Source: Jatrophihabitans sp. (GTDB lineage: Bacteria; Actinomycetota; Actinomycetes; Mycobacteriales; Jatrophihabitantaceae). From it: 64,000 nt of DNA. The notes under the pieces were generated by a model. It saw only the letters and a program-made list of their open reading frames with translations. It made no database searches and had not been told where the DNA came from. The position numbers and the translations under genes are program-made. The DNA lies in contig JAOPUX010000010.1 in NCBI GenBank assembly GCA_025963285.1, positions 1 through 64,000 on the forward strand. Reading direction: 5' to 3'. Positions 19,001 through 25,982 of this stretch are shown here, in pieces. Numbering within the stretch: the stretch's first letter is position 1; each line of letters begins with the position of its first letter.

Positions 19001-19904
19001 GGTGCGGGCCGCGGTGGCGGCGGCCGTGGCCGGCGAGCTCGAACGGGTCGGCCTCACCACGTGGCCGGCCGACCTCGACGAGCTCGAGAGGGTCGTGGAG
19101 CGGCGCAGCGGCGACCATCTGGTCCGCGGCTACCCGGCCTTCGTCGACGCGGGTGCGACCGTCGACCTCCGGATCTTCGCGTCTGTGGCAGAGCAGCAGG
19201 AGGCGATGCGGCTGGGCGTGCGCCGGCTGCTGCGCCTCGCGCTCCCCTCGCCCGTGAAGGCTGCCGAGCGCTCGCTCTCCACCCGCGCCCGGTTGCTGCT
19301 CGGCGCCAACCCGGACGGCTCGCTCGCCGACCTGCTCGACGACTGCGCCGACGCCGCCGCGGACTCGTTGACGACGTCACTGCCCTGGACGCGTGCCTCC
19401 TTCGAGGAGCTGCGGGCCACCGTTGGTGCCTCGCTGGTACCGGAGACGATTGCGGTGGCGGCGCAGGTCGAGCGGGTACTCGGCGCGGCCCACGAGGTCC
19501 GCTCCGCGCTGCCCGAGCGGGTGCCTCCTGTGCAGGCCGCGGCGATCCTGGACATCCGCAGCCAGTTCCGCAGGCTGCTGCCGCCTGGATTCGTGGCGCT
19601 CACCGGGCGGGCGCGGCTGGCCGACCTGGCCCGCTACCTCACGGCCATCGTCCGCCGCCTGGAGCACCTACCCCGGGACCCGGCCACCGACGCGGCGCGG
19701 ATGACCCGCGTCGAGGCCGTCGCCGGCGTGTACGACGAGCTGGTGCGCGCGCTGCCGGCTACTCGCGCCGCCGCCGAGGACGTCCGTGCCGTCGGCTGGC
19801 AGATCGAGGAGCTGCGCGTCAGCCTCTGGGCGCAGCAACTCGGCACGCCGCGGCCGGTGAGCGAGCAGCGCATCTACCGGGCGATCGACGCGATCACTCC
19901 GTAA
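16002..19904 (+). CDS. hrpA: ATP-dependent RNA helicase HrpA
   Basis: A 1300-residue DEAH-box RNA helicase, the usual length for HrpA. Walker A GETGSGKT is at residues 86-93, DEAH at 183-186, the SAT motif (ITSATID) follows, and motif VI QRAGRCGR begins near 403. Winged-helix, helical-bundle and OB-fold regions come next, then the C-terminal DUF3418 region typical of HrpA. In other bacteria HrpA unwinds structured RNA and helps resolve stalled ribosomes. The frame opens at 15885, but the GTG at 16002 gives the standard N-terminus (SATIDELRTRLGGLTLRDEARL) and sits behind a leaderless -10, so it is preferred. Two acidic insertions (residues about 255-275) look lineage-specific. Confidence 0.92.
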   Translation: MSATIDELRTRLGGLTLRDEARLSRRLQRRGVNLTQLATQIEAAERTVATRVAALPAITYPDLPVSGRRDEIAEAIRDHQVVIVAGETGSGKTKQLPKICLELGRGVRATIGHTQPRRLAARTVAQRIADELKTPLGDVIGFSVRFTDQVSDRTLVRLMTDGILLAEIQRDPLLLHYDTLIIDEAHERSLNIDFLLGYLQRLLPRRPDLKVIITSATIDPQRFAAHFADANGTPAPIVEVSGRTFPVEIRYRPLDEAPPRADDDDPDDPDHDVTHRVETRDQIEGIVDAVRELEHEGPGDVLVFLSGEREIRDTADALRALNLRSTEVLPLYARLSTADQHLVFTPHTGRRIVLATNVAETSLTVPGVHYVIDPGVARISRFSRRTTVQRLPIEPVSQASAGQRAGRCGRTADGICIRLYSEQDFEARPRFTEPEILRTNLASVILQMASAGLGDIEEFPFLDPPDRRSIRDGATLLQELGAFDDATTITPLGRRLARLPVDPRIGRMILQAEVEGCVREVLVLAAALSIPDPRERPADREEAAKQKHARFADEHSDFTGYLNLWNYLREQRGELSGNQFRRLCREEFLHYLRIREWQDLVGQLRSIARSLDVVESDEPADPARVHAALLAGLLSHVGLREGEARDYLGARGTRFVLAPGSTLSKRPPRWVVVAELVETSRLFGRIAARIEPEVVEKLAGHLVARTYSEPHWDAQRGAAMAYERVTLYGLPLIARRRVGYGSVDPAGAREMFLRSALVEGQWTTRHHFFRDNQALRAELVAYEERARRRDLLVGDEELLAFFDARVPSDVVSARHFDAWWKTARHKTPDLLTLTRDDLLHADAGSADDRPTVWRAGDLALPVSYRFEPGADDDGVTVHVPVDVLARLGGAEFGWQVPALREELIVALLRALPKELRRSFVPIPDTARAVLAALDPAQEPLLEGLQRELHRRTGVLVPLDSFDLSRVPPHLRVTFAVQDASGAVVARGKDLAALQESLAAPVRAAVAAAVAGELERVGLTTWPADLDELERVVERRSGDHLVRGYPAFVDAGATVDLRIFASVAEQQEAMRLGVRRLLRLALPSPVKAAERSLSTRARLLLGANPDGSLADLLDDCADAAADSLTTSLPWTRASFEELRATVGASLVPETIAVAAQVERVLGAAHEVRSALPERVPPVQAAAILDIRSQFRRLLPPGFVALTGRARLADLARYLTAIVRRLEHLPRDPATDAARMTRVEAVAGVYDELVRALPATRAAAEDVRAVGWQIEELRVSLWAQQLGTPRPVSEQRIYRAIDAITP

Positions 19905-19917
19905 CACGGGCTCGGGC

Positions 19918-19935
19918 CACGATTAGCGAATCGTG
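19918..19935. terminator. Short hairpin after hrpA
   Basis: CACGATT-AGCG-AATCGTG, a perfect 7-bp stem with a 4-nt loop 14 nt past the hrpA stop codon. It may be a weak terminator. Confidence 0.35.
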
Positions 19936-19963
19936 CTGCTCCGGCGACACGATTCGCCCATCA

Positions 19964-19997
19964 TCGCGGCAAAATGTGCGTCGCGGCAAAATGTGCG
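19964..19997 (+). repeat. Perfect tandem 17-bp repeat in front of the DUF3052 gene
   Basis: TCGCGGCAAAATGTGCG occurs twice back to back, ending 1 nt before the ATG at 19999. Each copy contains CAAAAT, and the second CAAAAT sits 6 nt before the ATG, the position of a leaderless -10. The duplication may therefore double the promoter or form a two-site operator. Confidence 0.85.
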
Positions 19998-19998
19998 C

Positions 19999-20391
19999 AT
20001 GCCAGGGAACTCGGGGACGCCGCAGGCACGCAAGCTGGGGCTCAAGCCGGGGCTGCGTGTCTCGTTCCATGCCGCACCGGCCGGGTGGGCGCTGGATGGC
20101 CCGCCTGAAATCGAGCTGGTGGCGGATGGCCCCGTGGACGTGTTCATCGCCTTCGTCCGCAGCGCTGCGGAACTGGAGGCCGCCGCCTGGGGTGAGCGGA
20201 TCTTCCCCACCGGGGCGCTGTGGATCGCCTGGCCCCGACGGGCCGGCGGCCATACCAGCGACGTCACGGACTCGGTCGTGCGGGAAGCAGTGCTGCCGCT
20301 CGGCCTCGTCGATGTCAAGGTCGCCGCGATCGACGACGACTGGTCCGGGCTCAAGATCGTCTGGCGGCTGACCGAACGCGGACGGAGATAG
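19999..20391 (+). CDS. DUF3052-family protein
   Basis: A 130-residue cytoplasmic protein of a family conserved in actinobacteria and of unknown function. Recognisable blocks are KLGLKPGLRVSFHAAPAGW at the start, the central LWIAWPRRAGGHTSDVTDSVVR, and the C-terminal LGLVDVKVAAIDDDWSGLKIVWR. The reading frame runs 22 codons further upstream through the tandem repeat, but the ATG at 19999 begins the conserved part and follows a leaderless -10. It stands alone between hrpA and a convergent TetR gene. In other genomes the family is described as a possible RNA- or nucleotide-binding protein, but nothing here shows it. Confidence 0.83.
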   Translation: MPGNSGTPQARKLGLKPGLRVSFHAAPAGWALDGPPEIELVADGPVDVFIAFVRSAAELEAAAWGERIFPTGALWIAWPRRAGGHTSDVTDSVVREAVLPLGLVDVKVAAIDDDWSGLKIVWRLTERGRR

Positions 20392-20437
20392 CCAGGTGCT
20401 GTCCTGGCCGCATCGGGCTGTGGCGGATCGATCGTCG

Positions 20438-21031
20438 CTACGCCGTGCGGAGAGCCTCGATGGCGCTGTCGAGCGCGGCCTCGAGGTGGTTGAGCTCGCC
20501 GGTCGAGAGCATGATCGAGACGCCGCCCTGGATGCCGGCCACGATCGCTGCGGCCGACCGGTCGGCATCGACTGACGCAGCGATCTTGGTCGCCAGCTGC
20601 ATCTCCCGGATCCCGTGCGCCACCTGCTGCTGCCACTGCCCGATGAGGGCGGTGACGACGGCACGGCTGGCCGGTGTCTGTCGCCCGACCTCGCTGAGCA
20701 GCACGCCGAGCGGGCAGTTCTGCCCCTGATGCCGGTACCGCGCCACCACCGCGTCACGCCATGCCTGCCAGGCCGTCCAGGACGTGAGCGCACCGAGGTA
20801 GGGCTGCTGGTCGTCGAGCACGCGCGCGGCCTCGTGGTCGGCTACGGCGAGCAGCAGCTCGTCGCGGCCGCCCGGGAAGTAGTGGAAGAGCTGCCCCTTG
20901 CTCGTGGCGGTGCGGCGGCAGATGTCCTCGAGCGTCACCGTCTGCAGGCCGTGCTCACGGATCTCGGCGCTCGCCCCGGCAACGATCCGTTGGCGGGTAG
21001 CGGCGCCCTTGGCGGTGAGTGGCTTCGTCAT
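20438..21031 (-). CDS. TetR-family transcriptional repressor
   Basis: A 197-residue regulator. The N-terminal helix-turn-helix is TRQRIVAGASAEIREHGLQTVTLEDICRRTATSKGQLFHYFPGGRDELLLAVADHEA, followed by a helical ligand-binding domain with the TetR C-terminal pattern GQNCPLGVLLSEVG. The start MTKPLTAKGAA follows GGAG by 6 nt; the frame's 38 extra upstream codons run through the operator region and are not coding. It is divergent from a short-chain dehydrogenase and almost certainly represses that gene and itself through the palindromes between them. Confidence 0.9.
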   Translation of the reverse strand: MTKPLTAKGAATRQRIVAGASAEIREHGLQTVTLEDICRRTATSKGQLFHYFPGGRDELLLAVADHEAARVLDDQQPYLGALTSWTAWQAWRDAVVARYRHQGQNCPLGVLLSEVGRQTPASRAVVTALIGQWQQQVAHGIREMQLATKIAASVDADRSAAAIVAGIQGGVSIMLSTGELNHLEAALDSAIEALRTA

Positions 21032-21048
21032 CGTCAGCTCCACAGTTC

Positions 21049-21133
21049 TGGACTTGAGAGTCCATTTTGCGCGACGCAGGCTTGGACTCACCAGTCCAAC
21101 GGACTCCTTAGTCCAATTAGACCCGACAGTCCA
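21049..21133. promoter_or_regulatory. TetR operator array: TGGACT-N4-AGTCCA sites
   Basis: Four related palindromes lie between the divergent starts: TGGACTTGAGAGTCCA (21049-21064), TTGGACTCACCAGTCCAA (21082-21099), CGGACTCCTTAGTCCA (21100-21115, one mismatch) and a weak fourth (21118-21133, intact right half AGTCCA). Centres of the first three are 34 and 17 bp apart. The third and fourth sites lie just upstream of the dehydrogenase ribosome site. Confidence 0.85.
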
Positions 21134-21145
21134 GAAGGAGCGCAC

Positions 21146-21901
21146 ATGTCCAGCACGCTCGCCGGTCGCGCGGCACTCGTCACCGGCTCCACCGCAGGAA
21201 TCGGCGAGGCGATCGCCTACGCCCTGGCGCAGGCCGGAGCCGAGGTCGTCGTGAGTGGCCGCGACGCCGACCGCGGCGCCGCCGTGGTCGAGTCCATCAG
21301 CTCAGCCGGGGGAGCCGCGCACTTCGTTCCCGTAGATCTGGCCGCGGGGGCACCGGCCGTACAGCGGCTCGCCGCCGAGACGCTCGACGCGGTGGGCGGC
21401 CGCCTCGACATCCTGGTCAACAACGCCGCCATGCTGCTGATGCCGAGGCCGACCACCGAGGTCGAGGCAGCCACGATCGCGGCGGCGTTCACCGTGAGCG
21501 TCCACGCGCCGTTCCTGCTCACCGGCCTGCTTGCCCCCGCGATGGCGGCCCGCGGTGATGGCGTGATCGTCAACATCGGCTCGATCAATGGGCTGGTCGG
21601 CATGGCCAACTCCGCCCTCTACAGCTCGACGAAGGCGGCCATCCACAGCCTCACCAAGTCGTGGGCTGCGGAGTACGGACCATCCGGCGTGCGGGTGAAC
21701 ACAGTCGCCCCCGGCCCCACCGCCACCGCACGGAACGCCGAGATCGCCGAACACCTGGCCCCGATCCTCGCCACAATGCCGTCGCGCAGGCTCGGCACTC
21801 TCGCCGAGGTCGCCTCCGCCGTCGTCTATCTGGCCGGTGACTCCGCCGCCAACTTCCACGGCTCGACGCTCACCGTCGACGGCGGCTTCACTGCCCTGTG
21901 A
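21146..21901 (+). CDS. Short-chain dehydrogenase/reductase (SDR)
   Basis: A 251-residue classical SDR that oxidises or reduces an alcohol/carbonyl with NAD(P)(H). The cofactor motif TGSTAGIG is at residues 13-20, followed by NNAAML, with catalytic Ser146, Tyr159 and Lys163 (SINGLVGMANSALYSSTKAA) and the terminal LTVDGGFTAL. The start is preceded by GAAGGAG at 6 nt. After the second strand it has SGRDADRGA, with Arg favouring NADPH. The substrate is probably the inducer, or a relative of the inducer, of the divergent TetR repressor. Confidence 0.92.
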   Translation: MSSTLAGRAALVTGSTAGIGEAIAYALAQAGAEVVVSGRDADRGAAVVESISSAGGAAHFVPVDLAAGAPAVQRLAAETLDAVGGRLDILVNNAAMLLMPRPTTEVEAATIAAAFTVSVHAPFLLTGLLAPAMAARGDGVIVNIGSINGLVGMANSALYSSTKAAIHSLTKSWAAEYGPSGVRVNTVAPGPTATARNAEIAEHLAPILATMPSRRLGTLAEVASAVVYLAGDSAANFHGSTLTVDGGFTAL

Positions 21902-21904
21902 CGC

Positions 21905-22084
21905 TCAGCGCGCCGGTGTGAGCCAGACAGACACCAGCACGACGTCGGCCGCCTCGTCGTGGCCCACCTGCCGGACCGCGACGGCGCTGAGCGCAGCCAG
22001 GTGCGGCTCGACCCACGCGGCAAAGCCCGAGTCGCTGCGATCGCCCGATCGGTTCAGCGTCCACTCCTCGGCAGCCAGGTCCAC
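21905..22084 (-). CDS. Small unrecognised ORF; weak similarity to ECF sigma region 2
   Basis: Between the SDR and the DGPF gene is a 332-nt gap. On the minus strand a GTG at 22084 opens a 59-codon frame with strongly GC-rich third positions, as in real genes here. It reads VDLAAEEWTLNRSGDRSDSG..., then FAAWVEPHLAALSAVAVRQVG, and ends DVVLVSVWLTPAR. The middle is reminiscent of the start of sigma region 2 in ECF factors, but the protein stops before region 4, so it is either a remnant or an unrelated small protein. No ribosome site is seen. The frame stays open upstream of the GTG, so the start is uncertain. The rest of the gap (22085-22233) has no visible feature apart from the downstream ribosome site. 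Confidence 0.4.
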   Translation of the reverse strand: MDLAAEEWTLNRSGDRSDSGFAAWVEPHLAALSAVAVRQVGHDEAADVVLVSVWLTPAR

Positions 22085-22233
22085 GCTATGAATACACCGT
22101 GCGTCCGCGTCCAGGTTGGGCTGGAAGAAAAGTTCGCCCGGCTGTCGAATCGTCGGGGTTGTCGTTCGACGCCTGAGTGAGCCAGGGTTGAATCGGTCAA
22201 CGGGACCGGTTCCGGGCGACGAAGGAGACAGAC

Positions 22234-22650
22234 ATGCGAGTCATGGTGCTGGTCAAGGAGAACGACGCCGCGACGGCCGGGGAGCTGCCGCCCGACGACC
22301 TCTTCGTCGAGATGAACAAGTTCAACGAGGCGCTGGTCGACGCAGGCGTCATGCTGGCCGGTGAGGGGCTCGCCCCGAGCAGCGTCGGCAAGCGAGTCGC
22401 CTTTGACCTCGACGGTGCGACGACGGTCATCGACGGTCCGTTCGCGGAGGCCAAGGAGCTCGTCGGCGGCTTCTGGATCTGGCAGGTTGCCTCGATCGAG
22501 GAGGCCATCGAGTGGCTCAAGCGCTCGCCGTTCAAGGGCACCGCGATCGAGGTGCGCCAGATCATGGGCATCGAGGACTACGCCGACCAGCTGCCGGCCG
22601 AGGTCGTCGAGGCCGAGTCGCGCCTGCGCGAGAAGCTCGCTTCGCAGTAG
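22234..22650 (+). CDS. YCII-related protein with DGPF motif
   Basis: A 138-residue dimeric alpha-beta barrel-type protein of the YciI/DGPF family. It carries the namesake motif DGPF (in VIDGPFAEAKELVGGFWIW). GAAGGAG precedes the ATG by 7 nt. DGPF proteins are regularly encoded next to ECF42 sigma factors, as here, where the sigma gene starts 13 nt after this stop. Their biochemical role in the sigma system is not established. Confidence 0.9.
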   Translation: MRVMVLVKENDAATAGELPPDDLFVEMNKFNEALVDAGVMLAGEGLAPSSVGKRVAFDLDGATTVIDGPFAEAKELVGGFWIWQVASIEEAIEWLKRSPFKGTAIEVRQIMGIEDYADQLPAEVVEAESRLREKLASQ

Positions 22651-22663
22651 TGCTGGCCGCCCA

Positions 22664-23917
22664 GTGAAGGCTGCCGCCCAGGTGGAGGCGGTCTGGCGGA
22701 TCGAATCGGCCCGCCTGATCGCCGGCCTGGCCCGCGTCGTCCGCGACGTCGGCCTGGCCGAGGACCTTGCGCAGGACGCGCTCGTCGCCGCGCTTGTTCA
22801 GTGGCCCGAGTCGGGTGTCCCGGAGAATCCGGGCGCCTGGCTCATGGCTGTGGCGCGGCGTCGCGGCGTCGACACGATCCGTCGTGCCGTCACCCTGGAG
22901 CGCAAGGTCGAACTGCTGGGGCGGGAACTCAGCGAGGCCGAGGACCCCATGGATGAGATCGAGTTCGACACCCACGTCACCGATGACGTGCTGCGCCTGA
23001 TGTTCACCGCCTGCCATCCGGTCCTCGCCGTCGAGGCCCGGGTGGCGCTCACCCTGAAGCTGGTCGCCGGCCTGTCGACGGAGGAGATCGCCCGCGCCTT
23101 CCTGGTGCAGACCACCGCGATGGCCGCCCGGATCACCCGCGCGAAGAAGGCCCTGGCTGATGCGCAGGTGCCTTTCGAGGTGCCGGTCGGCGACGAGCTC
23201 GCCACCCGTCTCGGCTCGGTGCTCGAGGCCGTCTACCTGGTCTTCAACGAGGGCTACACCGCCACGACGGGCGAGCGCTGGGCCCGCGCGGAGCTCTGTG
23301 AGGAGGCGATGCGGCTGGGACGGATGCTCGCGGCGCTCGCGCCCGAGGAGGCCGAGGCCTCGGCGCTCGTCGCCCTGATGGAGCTCCAGGCCTCGCGGCT
23401 CCGGGCCCGCACCGGGCCGGACGGTGGGATCGTCACGCTCCTCGACCAGAACCGGGCTCGCTGGGACCGGCTGCTGATCACCCATGGCCTCGCCGCGCTG
23501 CAGCACGCCGAGCGAGTGGGCGGCGGCGGGTCGTACTTGCTGCAGGCGCAGATCGCGGCCTGCCACGCGCGCGCCGGTCGGGCGGCCGACACCGACTGGG
23601 TACGGATCGCTGATCTCTACGGCAGCCTCGTCGAGTTGACGCGCTCGCCGATCGTCGAGCTGAACCGCGCGGTGGCGGTGTCAATGGCCGACGGGCCCGC
23701 GGCGGCGCTGCCCATCGTCGATGCGCTGGCAGCCCTTCCCGCCCTGCGCGGCTACCACCTGCTGCCGAGCGTCCGGGGCGATCTGCTGGCGAAGCTGGGC
23801 CGTCACGACGAGGCACGCGTGGAGTTCGAGCGGGCCGCGGGGATGACCGCCAACGAGCGGGAGCGCGCGTATCTGCTCGCTCGCGCCGCCGAGGTGGCTG
23901 CTATACAGCGTCCATGA
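22664..23917 (+). CDS. ECF42-type RNA polymerase sigma factor with C-terminal TPR-like extension
   Basis: A 417-residue extracytoplasmic-function sigma factor. Region 2 spans about residues 8-75 (VWRIESARLIAGLARVVRDVGLAEDLAQDALVAAL, then GAWLMAVARRRGVD). Region 4 spans about 120-170 (TLKLVAGLSTEEIARAFLVQTTAMAARITRAKK). The last 230 residues are helical and TPR-like, ending in HDEARVEFERAAGMTANERERAYLLARAAE. This is the architecture of group ECF42, which lacks an anti-sigma partner; the extension is thought to control activity. The GTG start has no clear ribosome site, suggesting coupling to the DGPF gene. Its stop overlaps the next start (ATGA). Confidence 0.9.
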   Translation: MKAAAQVEAVWRIESARLIAGLARVVRDVGLAEDLAQDALVAALVQWPESGVPENPGAWLMAVARRRGVDTIRRAVTLERKVELLGRELSEAEDPMDEIEFDTHVTDDVLRLMFTACHPVLAVEARVALTLKLVAGLSTEEIARAFLVQTTAMAARITRAKKALADAQVPFEVPVGDELATRLGSVLEAVYLVFNEGYTATTGERWARAELCEEAMRLGRMLAALAPEEAEASALVALMELQASRLRARTGPDGGIVTLLDQNRARWDRLLITHGLAALQHAERVGGGGSYLLQAQIAACHARAGRAADTDWVRIADLYGSLVELTRSPIVELNRAVAVSMADGPAAALPIVDALAALPALRGYHLLPSVRGDLLAKLGRHDEARVEFERAAGMTANERERAYLLARAAEVAAIQRP

Positions 23918-24732
23918 AGGTTCACCACCTGAACTGCGCCACCATGCGTCCCCCGGGTGGCCGGCTCATCAGCGGCACCGGCACGATCGGCGGTGCGCTG
24001 CTCGTGGCGCACTGCCTGCTGATCGAGACCGACGCCGGGCTGGTGCTTGTCGACACCGGGCTTGGGCTCGAGGACGTCGCCGCACCCAAGTCGCTGCCGG
24101 TGATCTTCCGCACGGCGGTGCGCCCGAAGCTCGACCGCGCCGAGACCGCGGCAGCTCAGGTCGAGGCACTCGGCTTTGCCCGCGAGGACGTCCGGCACAT
24201 CATCACCACGCACCTCGATGTCGACCACGCCGGCGGCCTGCGTGACTTCCCCGATGCCACCGTGCACGTGAGTGCGGCCGAGCTGGCCGCCGCACGGAAT
24301 CCGAGGACGCGCCTGGAGAAGGACCGCTACGTCGCGCACCAGTGGGCTCACGGGCCGAAGTGGGCTGAGCACGCGGTGAGCGGCGGGTCGTGGAAGGGCT
24401 TCGAGGCGGTGACGGACCTGCCCGGGCTGCCGCCGGAGATCCTGCTCGTCCCGCTGGCCGGGCACACCCGCGGCCACTCGGGCATTGCGGTGGACACCGG
24501 CGACGGCTGGCTGCTGCACGCCGGGGACGCCTACTTCTTCCACGGACAGCTGCGCCGGCCCCCGACCTGTCCGCCGGGACTAAAAGCCTTCCAGGTGATC
24601 GTTCAGACGGAGAAGGCGAAGCGACTGGCCAACGTGGCCCGGCTCAACGAGTTAGCCACCGACCCCGCGGTCTCGATCTTCTCAGCCCACGATCGTCACG
24701 AATTCGACCAACTGAAGGCGGTAACCCGATGA
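23914..24732 (+). CDS. MBL-fold metallohydrolase
   Basis: A 272-residue metallo-beta-lactamase-fold enzyme, probably a hydrolase. The metal motif is TTHLDVDHAGG, where the usual second His of HxHxDH is Asp. A distal His is in LAGHTRGHSGI, and a metal-bridging Asp is in LLHAGDAYFF. The C-terminal His is in SAHDRHEF. Lactonases and thiolesterases share this general fold, but the specific substrate is not evident. It overlaps the sigma gene (ATGA) and its own stop overlaps the glutathione peroxidase start (ATGA), so four genes form one tight operon. Confidence 0.87.
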   Translation: MKVHHLNCATMRPPGGRLISGTGTIGGALLVAHCLLIETDAGLVLVDTGLGLEDVAAPKSLPVIFRTAVRPKLDRAETAAAQVEALGFAREDVRHIITTHLDVDHAGGLRDFPDATVHVSAAELAAARNPRTRLEKDRYVAHQWAHGPKWAEHAVSGGSWKGFEAVTDLPGLPPEILLVPLAGHTRGHSGIAVDTGDGWLLHAGDAYFFHGQLRRPPTCPPGLKAFQVIVQTEKAKRLANVARLNELATDPAVSIFSAHDRHEFDQLKAVTR

Positions 24733-25205
24733 GCGTCCACGATTACTCCGTAGCCACGGCCGAGGGGGAGACGAAGTCCCTCGGCGACTATGCCGGCCAG
24801 ACCCTGCTGATCGTCAACGTCGCGAGCAAGTGCGGCCTGACCCCGCAGTACACCGGCCTGGAGGCGATGCAGCAGTCGCTGGGAGCGAAGGGGCTGCAGG
24901 TCCTCGGCTTCCCGTCGAATCAGTTCGGTGCCCAGGAGCCGGGTTCCAACGAGGAGATCCAGCAGTTCTGCTCCACCACCTATGGCGTCTCGTTCCCGGT
25001 CTTCGCCAAGGTCGACGTAAACGGTGACGAGGCCGACCCGCTCTACGGCTACCTGCGCACCGAGGCCCCGGGCGACGGCGAGACCGACGACATCCCGTGG
25101 AACTTCACCAAGTTCCTGGTGGGCCCGGACGGCACCGTGATCAAGCGCTTCGGCCCGCGGGAGACCCCGGAGGAGATCACCGACGAGGTGGCCGCCGCTC
25201 TCTGA
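24729..25205 (+). CDS. Glutathione peroxidase-family thiol peroxidase
   Basis: A 158-residue GPx-like peroxidase with Cys rather than selenocysteine at the active site (Cys35 in NVASKCGLT). The Gln of FPSNQFGAQEPG and the Trp of PWNFTKF complete the catalytic set. It reduces peroxides, in bacteria usually with thioredoxin rather than glutathione. It is the last gene of the DGPF-sigma-MBL operon, which hints that the ECF42 regulon here includes oxidative defence (inference). Confidence 0.93.
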   Translation: MSVHDYSVATAEGETKSLGDYAGQTLLIVNVASKCGLTPQYTGLEAMQQSLGAKGLQVLGFPSNQFGAQEPGSNEEIQQFCSTTYGVSFPVFAKVDVNGDEADPLYGYLRTEAPGDGETDDIPWNFTKFLVGPDGTVIKRFGPRETPEEITDEVAAAL

Positions 25206-25212
25206 TCCACGT

Positions 25213-25893
25213 TCAGCCGGCTAGTTCGATGACGGTGGCCAGCGGGGTGGCGAGTTCGATGCCGCCGTCGCTGGCCGGCAGCCACAGCTCCGCGCTGCGG
25301 GGACGTGCCGCCGCGCCGCGCCCCTCGGCCTGGACGTCGACCCGTCTGGCCCGCAGCCGGCCGTAACCCTCGCCGATCCCGGCCCACTGGCCCTGGTGCG
25401 CGGTGAGCCGGACGTCGGCCCCGGGCCACGCCCCGTAGGGGACGAACACGGCCTCGCGGGTGCGCGCCCGGGAGACCAGCCTGCGGACATCGCCGGGGGG
25501 GAGCTGGCCGCGCCCCGACGGTGGGCGCGCTGCCACGACATCGACGGCGTCGAGCAGCGCACCCACCGCGGTGGTCCACCCCCCGGCTTTGGCCAGCAGA
25601 GCCGGCTCCGGCACGATGGCCAGCCGGGAGAGATCGATGCCGTACTCGGCGGCCGACTGTGCGCTGATGAGCGGGAAGCCCACCAGCGCGCACCACGCGC
25701 CGCTCTCCGAGGCGGTGCCGAGCAGGGCGAGCAGCAGGGAGACCGACCCGGAGACGGCCACGGTGCTGCCCCGCCGTAACCCGCCCGGCAAGACGCTGCC
25801 CAGCGCCGGGTGGACGGGTAACGGGGGAGCTGCGTGGTGGCCCAGGTCGATGGCTACCGTGCCATCGGCCTTGTGGATCGCCACGTCCAGCAT
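25213..25893 (-). CDS. imuA': ImuA'-like RecA-fold accessory protein of SOS mutagenesis
   Basis: A 226-residue protein resembling the N-terminal RecA-like core, with PLPVHPALGSVLPGGLRRGSTVAVSGSVSLLLALL (Walker A degenerate, no GKT) and AIVPEPALLAKAGGWTTAVGALLDAVDVVAARP. In mycobacteria ImuA' works with ImuB and DnaE2 in damage-induced mutagenesis. The frame extends six codons further (MFETGS), but those codons overlap the promoter and SOS box, so MLDVAIHK at 25893 is the better start, leaderless as for imuB. It converges on the glutathione peroxidase gene with 7 nt between stops. The family call rests on pattern and on the SOS box. Confidence 0.8.
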   Translation of the reverse strand: MLDVAIHKADGTVAIDLGHHAAPPLPVHPALGSVLPGGLRRGSTVAVSGSVSLLLALLGTASESGAWCALVGFPLISAQSAAEYGIDLSRLAIVPEPALLAKAGGWTTAVGALLDAVDVVAARPPSGRGQLPPGDVRRLVSRARTREAVFVPYGAWPGADVRLTAHQGQWAGIGEGYGRLRARRVDVQAEGRGAAARPRSAELWLPASDGGIELATPLATVIELAG

Positions 25894-25919
25894 CGACCCA
25901 GTCTCAAACACGCGTTCTA
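25894..25919 (-). promoter_or_regulatory. LexA (SOS) box overlapping the imuA' -10 element
   Basis: On the minus strand TAGAACGCGTGTTTGA (25904-25919) differs at two of 12 specified positions from TCGAAC-N4-GTTCGA. Its last two bases open the -10 hexamer GAGACT, followed by six bases and the ATG. The geometry is identical to the imuB promoter. Confidence 0.82.
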
Positions 25920-25941
25920 TTTAGTCAACTCTGGCGGCATG

Positions 25942-25982
25942 TGACATAGCTCGGTGCCGCACGACTGCGGGGAGCTATGTCA
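25942..25982 (-). terminator. Hairpin between DUF5519-like gene and imuA' promoter
   Basis: TGACATAGCTC (25942-25952) pairs with GAGCTATGTCA (25972-25982), with a nested CCGC/GCGG stem inside. The stop codon of the upstream minus-strand gene lies in the outer arm. Confidence 0.65.

Noticed and set aside
19964..19997. Possible CRISPR start (direct repeats)
   Set aside because: Only two copies, directly abutting with no spacer, and no cas genes nearby.
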